Translations under genes and position numbers: made by a program
NCBI GenBank assembly: GCA_049596955.1
Contig: JBMYMD010000018.1
Span: 1-37,014 of the forward strand
Direction: 5' to 3'
Source of the DNA: UBA3478 sp049596955
GTDB taxonomy: Bacteria > Bacteroidota > Bacteroidia > Flavobacteriales > Flavobacteriaceae
Length of the DNA stretch: 37,014 bases
Shown: in pieces, positions 1 to 7,678 of the stretch
Position numbering within the stretch: the stretch's first letter is position 1
Layout: the number at the start of each line of letters is the position of its first letter
The notes under the pieces: generated by a model
What the model saw: the letters and a program-made list of their open reading frames with translations, nothing else
Databases searched by the model: none
What the model was told of the DNA's origin: nothing

Positions 1-195
1 TCCTCCTGAAGCCGTTCCTACATAGATTACATCTGTATTGCTCAGTTGAACATCTATGGCTGTTACTCTTCCGCTCATTCCTGCAGGACCAACGTTTCTT
101 GGCTTTAAATCTCCGGCCATATCCATGCTCAGTTGCTGCCCAAAACCAAAGAAGGCTGTGGTGAGTAGCGTGATTAAAAGACTAATTTTTTTCAT
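1..195 (-). CDS. Secreted BNR/sortilin-like (VPS10-type) repeat protein, N-terminal fragment
   Basis: This is the first 65 codons of a gene that runs off the left edge. It starts at an ATG at 195-193, 12 nt after the stop of the M1 peptidase gene. The product opens with a typical signal peptide (MKKISLLITLLTTAFFGFGQ). The mature start contains LKPRNVGPAGMSGRVTAI followed by a stretch ending VIYVGTASGG. This is the first-blade signature I know from large secreted Bacteroidota proteins annotated as BNR-repeat, WD40/YVTN or sortilin-like 'glycosyl hydrolases'. Their substrate is generally unknown, and the glycosidase label is not well supported. It appears to be the last visible member of the long minus-strand run. 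The assignment rests only on the N-terminal segment. Confidence 0.75.
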   Translation of the reverse strand, partial: MKKISLLITLLTTAFFGFGQQLSMDMAGDLKPRNVGPAGMSGRVTAIDVQLSNTDVIYVGTASGG

Positions 196-207
196 TTCTT
201 TATGATG

Positions 208-1833
208 TTATTTTAGTTGTACTGTATTGATATAAAAGTTTGGATCAAACTCTAAGTCGTTTGCTTGAGTTAAAGTAACACTTTTCCAACTCTTAGTGGG
301 AAATATCCACTGCGATTGCTCATCTAAGTCTATTTTTAGTGGCATTTCAAATCCATCCAAACAATCATCCGAATAGCGAAAGTGTAATTCGTTATTTTCT
401 ATCTTATATTCTAAAGTGGGAATATTCGTTTGACGTAAGTATTGATTGAAAAATACTTTTAAGGGTAGTTCGGTAAATTCCGTGATATAATCTTCTATTT
501 CAGAAGTTGTTACCGTTGAATGGTAAAACTCTTTATTTAGACCTCTCAAAAGCATTCTGAATTTTTTGTCATCATCTATCCACTGTCTCAAGGTGTGTAT
601 GACGTTGGATCCTTTGTAATATTTGTCATTGCCTTTGGAGGGTTGATTTACATCGTACCACCCAATAATAGGTCCTTTATTTTCGATATATCTTCGGGTT
701 CCCCTCACGTATTCTTGCGCCGCTTTTTTGCCAAAATGGTAATCTAGATAAAGAGATTCACTATAGGCGGTAAAACTCTCGTGAAGCCACATGTCTGCTG
801 CATCTTTGTAGGTGATGTTATTGGCAAACCATTCGTGCCCAGCCTCATGAACAATAATAAAATCAAATTCAAGACCCCATCCAGTACCAGATAAATCTCT
901 ACCGAGATATCCGTTTTGAAATTGATTACCGTAGGTAACAGAACTTTGGTGTTCCATCCCGAGATAAGGTACTTGGACTAGTTTAAAGCTGTCTTCATAA
1001 AAAGGGTAGGGTCCAAACCAATACTCGAAGGCCTCCAGCATCATCGGAACTTGTTTGAATTGCTGTTTTGCTTTTTCAAGATCTTGCTTTAAAACGTGGT
1101 AAGAAATGTCTAAAGGGCCGTTCTCTCCTTGATACACCTCTTGATAAGAGGTATAGTTTCCGATATTTATATTGACCCCATAATTGTTGATGGGATTTTT
1201 TACTTCGTAAGTATATTTGGCTTTTCCATCGAAATAGTCCACATTTTTAAAACGACCATTTGAAACATTGACAAGGCCTTCTGGGACAGTCACGCTAATG
1301 CTTAAAGATTCCGCTTCGTCGTACATATGGTCTTTGTTTGGCCACCAAACACTCGCACCTAAACCCTGACAAGAGGTCGCGACAAAAGGCAAGTCAAGGT
1401 CGTCTGTTTTCCATGAAAAACCACCATCCCAAGGCGCGCGAACTGCTTCCTTTGGATGTCCTTGAAAATAGATTTCAATAGCATTTTCTGTATTTGGGGC
1501 TGGTATGTTGGAAAAATCAATCCAGTAGACATTGCCCTCTCTTGATATTTTAAGTTTGGTTCTATTTTGCAGTACACTATCGATTTGCATTGGTGTTTGC
1601 AAATCTATTTGCATTCTGCGGACTGAATCATCCAACACCTTATAGGTCATGATGTTTTTACCTCGAATGTATTTGTTATCGATGTCTACTTCTATGTCTA
1701 AATCGTAGTGCACCACATCCCACCACATCCGCTCTTTGGTAATAGACCCTCTGAGACTATCCTGTCGTGTAAATTCTTGAGCGTTTAAATGCAGACCAAG
1801 ACAAAGGGCGATAAGAACAATTGTTTTTTGCAT
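208..1833 (-). CDS. Secreted M1-family metallopeptidase (aminopeptidase N-like)
   Basis: A zinc aminopeptidase of family M1, 541 residues, probably exported (signal peptide MQKTIVLIALCLGLHLNAQ). The active site is intact. The HEAGH motif gives H329, E330 and H333, and the third zinc ligand is E352 in the segment WLHESF, with the canonical 18 residues between H333 and E352. The substrate-recognition motif, normally GAMEN, reads GMEHQ at 292-296, a common variation in bacterial members. The N-terminal half (about 35-230) is the beta-sandwich domain, and the C-terminal helical domain is short, so this is the compact form of the family. The gene starts 2 nt downstream of the M28 peptidase stop. 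Two secreted peptidases in tandem suggest a role in breaking down external peptides. The exact specificity cannot be read from the sequence. Confidence 0.93.
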   Translation of the reverse strand: MQKTIVLIALCLGLHLNAQEFTRQDSLRGSITKERMWWDVVHYDLDIEVDIDNKYIRGKNIMTYKVLDDSVRRMQIDLQTPMQIDSVLQNRTKLKISREGNVYWIDFSNIPAPNTENAIEIYFQGHPKEAVRAPWDGGFSWKTDDLDLPFVATSCQGLGASVWWPNKDHMYDEAESLSISVTVPEGLVNVSNGRFKNVDYFDGKAKYTYEVKNPINNYGVNINIGNYTSYQEVYQGENGPLDISYHVLKQDLEKAKQQFKQVPMMLEAFEYWFGPYPFYEDSFKLVQVPYLGMEHQSSVTYGNQFQNGYLGRDLSGTGWGLEFDFIIVHEAGHEWFANNITYKDAADMWLHESFTAYSESLYLDYHFGKKAAQEYVRGTRRYIENKGPIIGWYDVNQPSKGNDKYYKGSNVIHTLRQWIDDDKKFRMLLRGLNKEFYHSTVTTSEIEDYITEFTELPLKVFFNQYLRQTNIPTLEYKIENNELHFRYSDDCLDGFEMPLKIDLDEQSQWIFPTKSWKSVTLTQANDLEFDPNFYINTVQLK

Positions 1834-1835
1834 AG

Positions 1836-3167
1836 TTACCTAAATATGCTATTTGGAAATACAACTTCACTTTCAAAACCGTTGGCGCCGATTGCTGATA
1901 CGCCAAAGAAATAATTGTCAATCACTATTCCATCAAGAGTTACTTCATTGGTATCTTCAACTACGCGAGAATACTGCCAATGTGGAGCAGTGGTTTCTCT
2001 CCAATGTATTCTATACTTTGTTGCTGCTGTAGACGCTTTCCATCTTAGTTTTGTGGAGGGCTGAACAATTCCACCTATGGCTACCTCAGTTGGAGCAGGA
2101 GGTGCCCATGCCAGACTCGCAAGATTAATGGCGTTAACTGCGGTTAATTTTGCTGCGTAATCGAAATTCACATGCTCAAAAACATCTCCATACGCGATGC
2201 CGTCTTCAACTCGAATATCTTGATGTTGCTGGGTATAGTTTTCGTGAGCCTCCATAATTCGTACACCTGCATACCCCAAATCATTAAAAGGCCTGTGATG
2301 ACCGCCGCGTCCGAAGCGATCAAGACGGTAAATCATCATTGGATTCATTTCGGGCATATAGGTCTTGGTGTTTTTATAAATATATCGAGCTAATTGCCGA
2401 GATATTCCGTCAACCTCACCGCCGTAAAATCGTCTGGCTCTTCTTTGGCGCTCTGTTTCATTAGCAGGAACAGGCTCTGAAAATATTCTAAAATCTCTAT
2501 TGCTGATTACACCATCAACCCCCGTTGTATTGCCGATCATATCATTATTGAGAACCCCAATAATTTCCCAATTCTTTTCTTTAGCGTACTCGGCCAAACC
2601 TTTTCCTCCAAATAAGCCTTGTTCTTCTCCAGCTAATCCCACATAGATGACGCTGTTCTCAAAGCTGTGTTTACTCAAGACTCGCACCGCTTCGATAGTT
2701 CCTGCCATTCCAGAGGCATTATCGTTAGCTCCAGGTGAATCAGAGGTGTAGTCTGTGGGGTCTGAAACTCTCGAATCGATGTCGCCGCTCATGATAATGA
2801 ATCTATTGGGAAATTTTGTTCCTCTTTGAATGGCAACGACATTGACCACATCAACATCTTTGACGATTCTAGAGGCCGTTCCTTTTGCAATAAAATTGTG
2901 CTGATAAAAAACGTCTAAACAATTGTCACATTGATTGGAGATGTTATCGAATTCACTTTTAATCCATCTTCTCGCTGCACCTATACCTCTTGTGTTAGAA
3001 ACCGTATCACTCAGTGTGTGTCGAGTTCCAAAATCAGCTAATGTTTTGATATCGCTCTTGATTCGTTCTGCAGAGATAGCGTTAATAATGTCGTAAATAC
3101 GCTGATCTTGCTGTGATTGAACACTCATAACAGTGATAAGACCAATAAAAATCAGGAATTTATTCAT
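1836..3167 (-). CDS. Secreted M28-family zinc peptidase with C-terminal fibronectin type III-like domain
   Basis: I place the start at the ATG at 3167-3165, because the product then begins with a clean signal peptide (MNKFLIFIGLITVMSVQSQ). An in-frame TTG at 3197 would add ten residues in front of it and overlap the upstream stop. The catalytic region carries the M28 ligands D149 (in GANDNASG), the E181-E182 pair (AGEEQG), a later Asp (NNDMIG) and a C-terminal His (near NYTQQHQ). The usual first ligand, the His of a GHxD motif, is replaced by Asp: SGDIDSR with D129. I recall this variant in related Bacteroidota peptidases. The last 75 or so residues (from APPAPTEVAI) look like a fibronectin type III module. 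Expected activity is aminopeptidase or carboxypeptidase on exported peptides. It is the sixth gene of the minus-strand run. Confidence 0.88.
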   Translation of the reverse strand: MNKFLIFIGLITVMSVQSQQDQRIYDIINAISAERIKSDIKTLADFGTRHTLSDTVSNTRGIGAARRWIKSEFDNISNQCDNCLDVFYQHNFIAKGTASRIVKDVDVVNVVAIQRGTKFPNRFIIMSGDIDSRVSDPTDYTSDSPGANDNASGMAGTIEAVRVLSKHSFENSVIYVGLAGEEQGLFGGKGLAEYAKEKNWEIIGVLNNDMIGNTTGVDGVISNRDFRIFSEPVPANETERQRRARRFYGGEVDGISRQLARYIYKNTKTYMPEMNPMMIYRLDRFGRGGHHRPFNDLGYAGVRIMEAHENYTQQHQDIRVEDGIAYGDVFEHVNFDYAAKLTAVNAINLASLAWAPPAPTEVAIGGIVQPSTKLRWKASTAATKYRIHWRETTAPHWQYSRVVEDTNEVTLDGIVIDNYFFGVSAIGANGFESEVVFPNSIFR

Positions 3168-3193
3168 ATCGTTTTTTCTTAAAATTAATGGAT

Positions 3194-4639
3194 TCAAACT
3201 AATTTTTGAGCCATCTTATGAGTGAATTCTATAAATTCTTTGAGATGACTCACCTCAGTTGTGGCGTTCATCAAACTTACTCTTAGAAACTGCGTCTTAT
3301 TCAAAACTGTTTTTACGCAATAGTAAGTTCCGTCTTCTAAGAGCAGTTGTCTTAGAGAATTGTTTTTGTGATTGACTTCATCTTGACTTCCTTCAAATAG
3401 ATACCTGAAGCAAACAATATTAGAGTCTGGTGGAAGAAAGTATTCGAAGCTGGGGTGATCGTCTAAAATTTTTATAAAGTCTTTAGCCAAATCAAATTGC
3501 CTGTCGATAAAATCTTCGAAAATCTTTTCGCCATAAACTTGAAGTATGGTGTACCAATATACAGAGGTCATGGTCTTGGTGCATTCAAAGGTTCGTTTTG
3601 CTCCATTATACCAATCTTCTTCTTCTGTATCGTGCAATAAATATTCTACTCGTTGATTGAAGTTTCTGTGAGCATCGTCACCATTTTTAAAGAGTAGGGC
3701 AGTTGTTAAGGTCGGCATTAGCATCATTTTATGACCATCGATGACAATGGAATCCGCAAGCTCTGACCCTTTCATAAGATGTTTGTACTTCTTAGATAAG
3801 ACAACAGCTCCGCCATGAGCTCCGTCTACGTGAAACCAAATGGATTTAGATTTGGCAAAGGCTCCCATATCTTCTAAGGGATCAAAGTTTCCTGTAGCTG
3901 TAGAAGGAGCACTTCCTACAATTGCAAATACTTCGATACCCTCATTTACAGCCTTTTGATAGACCTCTTCGAGTTTTGTTGCATCTGCACAGAAATTGTT
4001 GTTTACAGGGATACCTATGATGCCTTGGTCTCCTAGACCCATTATACGCGCTGCTCTATCAATGCAATAATGCGCTTCTGCGCTTACCATTACACCTAAT
4101 TTTTTGGTGCTCCCGGTATGCCATATGTCTTCTTCGATTATTGCTCGTCTTGCTGCTAGCAGAGCTGTTAAATTAGCAAGGGTACCTCCTGAGGTTAAAA
4201 ATCCACGTGAATTTTGCCCATAACCCACTTTAGAACACAACCAGTCGGTGACAATACGTTCCATTGCCGTGGGCGCCATACCCATTTCATAGACGGCCAT
4301 TCCATTATTACTCAGTGCTGTAGCCGCTCCCATAAAGCTGTTTATTGGCAAAGGTGCTCCGACTTGATGTCCGATATATTTTGGATTATGAATGTGATTG
4401 GTGTGTCCGAATAAAGAGCTGATTAAAGCCTGTACTTTTTGACTTTCAGCTGTCTCTTTATGCGCATTGGGCCAATTTTTCCAAAAATTGAGTTCTTCTT
4501 CTGGAGATCTGTAGTTTATTGTTTTTGAACCCTCGCTCTGGGCGTTTTGCAGAAAGTCTTGGAGAAGCTCAAAAACTAAAAGACCCTGCTGAGCGAAGTC
4601 GGCAGGGTTGTATAAATCTTTAAAATTTGTTTTACTCAT
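3194..4639 (-). CDS. PLP-dependent amino acid decarboxylase (group II)
   Basis: A 481-residue fold-type I PLP enzyme of the group II decarboxylase family (the aromatic amino acid, glutamate and diaminobutyrate decarboxylase group). The cofactor lysine is K304 in the motif IDGHKMM. The Asp that pairs with the pyridine nitrogen is D272 in WFHVDGAHGG, and a phosphate-binding segment FLTSGGTLANL lies near residue 147. The sequence predicts loss of CO2 from an amino acid to give an amine, but the substrate is not obvious. The gene sits 24 nt downstream of the acyl-CoA dehydrogenase and just before the M28 peptidase, so it is probably co-transcribed with both. A lyase or aldehyde-forming activity, known for some relatives, cannot be excluded. 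Confidence 0.88.
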   Translation of the reverse strand: MSKTNFKDLYNPADFAQQGLLVFELLQDFLQNAQSEGSKTINYRSPEEELNFWKNWPNAHKETAESQKVQALISSLFGHTNHIHNPKYIGHQVGAPLPINSFMGAATALSNNGMAVYEMGMAPTAMERIVTDWLCSKVGYGQNSRGFLTSGGTLANLTALLAARRAIIEEDIWHTGSTKKLGVMVSAEAHYCIDRAARIMGLGDQGIIGIPVNNNFCADATKLEEVYQKAVNEGIEVFAIVGSAPSTATGNFDPLEDMGAFAKSKSIWFHVDGAHGGAVVLSKKYKHLMKGSELADSIVIDGHKMMLMPTLTTALLFKNGDDAHRNFNQRVEYLLHDTEEEDWYNGAKRTFECTKTMTSVYWYTILQVYGEKIFEDFIDRQFDLAKDFIKILDDHPSFEYFLPPDSNIVCFRYLFEGSQDEVNHKNNSLRQLLLEDGTYYCVKTVLNKTQFLRVSLMNATTEVSHLKEFIEFTHKMAQKLV

Positions 4640-4663
4640 TTCAGCATTTGTAACTCGTTAAAG

Positions 4664-6472
4664 TTAAAACATTGAATCAAATTCATACTTAGAATTTTCT
4701 TTTAGATAAGAAGCGACTTTATTTCTCAATTCAATGATATTTGGCATTTGATGGTATTTGGTGAAACGCTTTAACCCCATCAACAGCATTTTTTGCATAT
4801 CACCCTCTGCAAAAGAAACAATACCTTCTTTTGCTTTAGCCGTTACAATATCTACAGCCTTATAGACATACATCTCGCATAATGCAATTTGGATATCTTG
4901 ATTGTGCTTACCTCTTTCAATGTTTTTCAATGTTCTGAGTAGTGCAGATTCTGCCATATAAATTTCATTGAGTATGTCTGCAGCATTCATCAGTAGAGAT
5001 TGATGCTCTTCTAAATCTTGACCGTATTTTTCTACGGCGCTTCCGGCAACCATTAAAAACACCTTCTTAAGCCTTTTAACGATGTCCATTTCTTGTGATA
5101 AAGGAGTACTAAAATCTGGGGTTTCAAAACTTGGTATAGAAGTGAGCTCGTCTTTAATACTCATCGCAGGCCCCAGCAGATCAACATGTCCTTTGAGTGC
5201 CTTTTTAATAAGCATTCCTACAGCCAACATTCTATTTATTTCGTTTGTACCCTCGTAGATTCGTGATATTCTGGCATCCCTCCAAGCCGATTCCATAGGT
5301 GTGTCTGCACTAAAGCCCATTCCTCCAAAAATTTGTATACCCTCATCGGCGCAGCGCTGAACGTGTTCAGATACGATTACTTTCAGAATAGAACATTCCA
5401 CGACAAACTCTTCAACTCCCTTTAATTCAGCTTCTTGATGAGATTTTCCTTGTGCAATACGATTTTCTATTCCCAATTCGATATCATGTGCAGCCCTGTA
5501 TGAGGCAGACTCATCTACGTAACAATACATCAGCATTTCTGCCAGTTTTGATGAAATGGCTTCAAATTCGATAATGGGTTTATCAAATTGAACGCGTTGG
5601 GTGGCGTAAGACACTGATTCATTAATAATTCTTCGTTGAGCTTCAAGACATGCGGCTGCGAGTTTTATGCGTCCTACATTTAAAGCGTTCATGGCAATTT
5701 TAAATCCATTGCCTCTCTCGGATAGCATATTTTCTACAGGCACCTTGGTGTTGCTGAAAAATACCTGTCGGGTAGAAGAGGAGTGAATTCCTAATTTATT
5801 TTCTTCTTCACCTAACTTAATGCCATTTTCTGGATCGTTTTCTACAATGAAGCCAGTAATATTTTTATCATCTTCTATTCTGGCAAAAACTATAAAGATA
5901 TCTGCAAATCCTGCATTTGAAATCCACATTTTTTGACCGTTGATGAGGTAATGCGATTGGTCCTCAGATAATTCAGCTGTTGTTTTTCCAGAGTTTGCGT
6001 CTGAACCTGCTCCGGGCTCGGTTAAACAGTAGGCGCCAAACCACTCTCCTGAAGCGAGTTTGGGAACGTATTTTTGCTTTTGAGCCTCATTTCCGTATAA
6101 GGTAATGGGCATGGTTCCGATTCCTGTATGTGCTCCAAAGGCGGTGCTGAATGATCCGGTTGCTCCTGAGATGTAATCACACACTAGCATGGTGGTTACA
6201 AAACCCATACCCATACCGCCGTATGCCTCGGGAACTGCTATACTCAATAGTCCTAGTTCTCCAGCTTTTCGCATACACTCTTCGGTATACGCGTAATCTT
6301 TCTTTTCAAAACGCTCCCAATGGGCCCATAAGTCACGATCTACAAATTCGAGTGTACTTTCTCGAATCATTCTTTGATCTTCACTTAAATCCTCAAGTGA
6401 AAAAACATCTTCGGCTGGAGTTTCTTTGACGATAAACTGTCCGCCTCTTGTTCTGGTTTTTACTGTACTCAT
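4664..6472 (-). CDS. fadE: Acyl-CoA dehydrogenase with C-terminal extension (FadE type)
   Basis: A 602-residue FAD-dependent acyl-CoA dehydrogenase for the first step of beta-oxidation. The core ACAD domain covers about 30-430, with FAD/substrate segments such as CLTEPGAGSDA and KMWISNAG and the catalytic base E407 in RIYEGTNEI. The remaining 170 or so residues form the helical extension found in VLCAD/ACAD9-like and Bacillus FadE proteins; the length is close to Bacillus subtilis FadE. The gene is 12 nt downstream of the thiolase gene and belongs to the same unit. Electrons would pass to an electron-transferring flavoprotein encoded elsewhere. The chain-length preference is unknown, though the extension argues for long-chain substrates. 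Confidence 0.93.
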   Translation of the reverse strand: MSTVKTRTRGGQFIVKETPAEDVFSLEDLSEDQRMIRESTLEFVDRDLWAHWERFEKKDYAYTEECMRKAGELGLLSIAVPEAYGGMGMGFVTTMLVCDYISGATGSFSTAFGAHTGIGTMPITLYGNEAQKQKYVPKLASGEWFGAYCLTEPGAGSDANSGKTTAELSEDQSHYLINGQKMWISNAGFADIFIVFARIEDDKNITGFIVENDPENGIKLGEEENKLGIHSSSTRQVFFSNTKVPVENMLSERGNGFKIAMNALNVGRIKLAAACLEAQRRIINESVSYATQRVQFDKPIIEFEAISSKLAEMLMYCYVDESASYRAAHDIELGIENRIAQGKSHQEAELKGVEEFVVECSILKVIVSEHVQRCADEGIQIFGGMGFSADTPMESAWRDARISRIYEGTNEINRMLAVGMLIKKALKGHVDLLGPAMSIKDELTSIPSFETPDFSTPLSQEMDIVKRLKKVFLMVAGSAVEKYGQDLEEHQSLLMNAADILNEIYMAESALLRTLKNIERGKHNQDIQIALCEMYVYKAVDIVTAKAKEGIVSFAEGDMQKMLLMGLKRFTKYHQMPNIIELRNKVASYLKENSKYEFDSMF

Positions 6473-6484
6473 TTTTTAAACGAT

Positions 6485-7675
6485 TTAGGATATAAATTCA
6501 AAAACTCCAGCAGCTCCTTGGCCTGTTCCAACACACATGGTCACTAAGCCGTATTGATTTTGCTGTTTTTGTCTTCGCATTTCATTAAATAATTGGACTG
6601 AAAGTTTTGCTCCTGTGCAACCTAAAGGGTGACCTAATGCAATAGCTCCTCCGTTGGGATTAACTTTTTGTGGATCGATATCTAGCTCTTTGATTACCGC
6701 CAAAGATTGAGAAGCAAAGGCCTCATTAAGTTCAATAAGCGCTATTTGATTGAGTTTCATATCTGCGCGTTCAAGTGCTTTTGGAATGGCGTAGATAGGC
6801 CCCATACCCATAATTTTTGGCGCTAAGCCTGCAGTGCCATAACTCACGAGTCTAGCTACTGGTTCAAGATTGAACTCTTTGAGCATGCTCTCGCTCATGA
6901 TCATGACAAAAGCTGCTCCGTCACTCATTTGAGATGAGTTTCCAGCGGTTACACTTCCTTTGGCTGCAAATACAGGTCTTAGACTCGCTAATTTTTCTAA
7001 AGAAGTGTCTGCGCGTGGCCCTTCGTCGCGATCAACGGTATAAGAGTTGGATTGTTTTTTTCCATTCTCATCGACATAGGTGTTCGAAATGTGAATGGGT
7101 ACAATTTCATCTTTAAAATAATCTTCTTGAAGTGCGCGAAGTGCTTTTTGATGTGATTCGAAAGAAAATTGATCTTGTTCTTCTCTGGTGACCTCATATT
7201 TTTTGGCCACTTCTTCAGCGGTTAATCCCATACCCCAGTAATAATCTTCTTTACCGGCGGCAGCCACCTTGTAGTCTGGAGTAGGTTTGTACCCACCCAT
7301 TGGGATGTAACTCATACTCTCAACTCCTCCAGCAATGATACAATCGGCCATGCCGGCGTTAATCTTGGCTGAGGCCATTGCAATTGTCTCTAGGCCTGAC
7401 GCACAATATCGATTTACTGTGACCCCTGGAACATCATCGGTCTCAAGACCCATAAGTGAAATTAAACGAGCGATGTTTAAACCTTGTTCTGCCTCAGGCA
7501 TCGCGTTACCTACGATGACATCATCAATTCGTTTTTTGTCTAAATCCGGAATTTGCGCAACTAAATGAGCTATGGTTTCAGCTGCGAGTTCATCCGGTCT
7601 TTTAAATCGGAACACACCTTTTGGGGCTTTACCCACGGCAGTTCTATATCCTTTTACAATGTAAGCAGTTTGCAT
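6485..7675 (-). CDS. fadA: Acetyl-CoA acyltransferase (3-ketoacyl-CoA thiolase)
   Basis: A 396-residue thiolase catalysing the last beta-oxidation step, cleaving 3-ketoacyl-CoA to acetyl-CoA and a shortened acyl-CoA. All catalytic residues are present: the acyl-accepting C91 in NRYCASGLE, H349 in ALGHPLGCTGA, and C381 in VTMCVGTGQGA. The length matches degradative thiolases. It begins 3 nt after the stop of the fadN-like gene and ends 12 nt before fadE. This tight spacing and the partners indicate the degradative enzyme rather than a biosynthetic acetoacetyl-CoA thiolase, although the two cannot be fully separated by motif alone. Confidence 0.94.
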   Translation of the reverse strand: MQTAYIVKGYRTAVGKAPKGVFRFKRPDELAAETIAHLVAQIPDLDKKRIDDVIVGNAMPEAEQGLNIARLISLMGLETDDVPGVTVNRYCASGLETIAMASAKINAGMADCIIAGGVESMSYIPMGGYKPTPDYKVAAAGKEDYYWGMGLTAEEVAKKYEVTREEQDQFSFESHQKALRALQEDYFKDEIVPIHISNTYVDENGKKQSNSYTVDRDEGPRADTSLEKLASLRPVFAAKGSVTAGNSSQMSDGAAFVMIMSESMLKEFNLEPVARLVSYGTAGLAPKIMGMGPIYAIPKALERADMKLNQIALIELNEAFASQSLAVIKELDIDPQKVNPNGGAIALGHPLGCTGAKLSVQLFNEMRRQKQQNQYGLVTMCVGTGQGAAGVFEFIS

Positions 7676-7678
7676 AAT

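Noticed and set aside
3165..3197. TTG start for the M28 peptidase giving ten extra residues
   Set aside because: The extra segment is polar and would bury the signal peptide; the ATG at 3167 gives a clean exported start.
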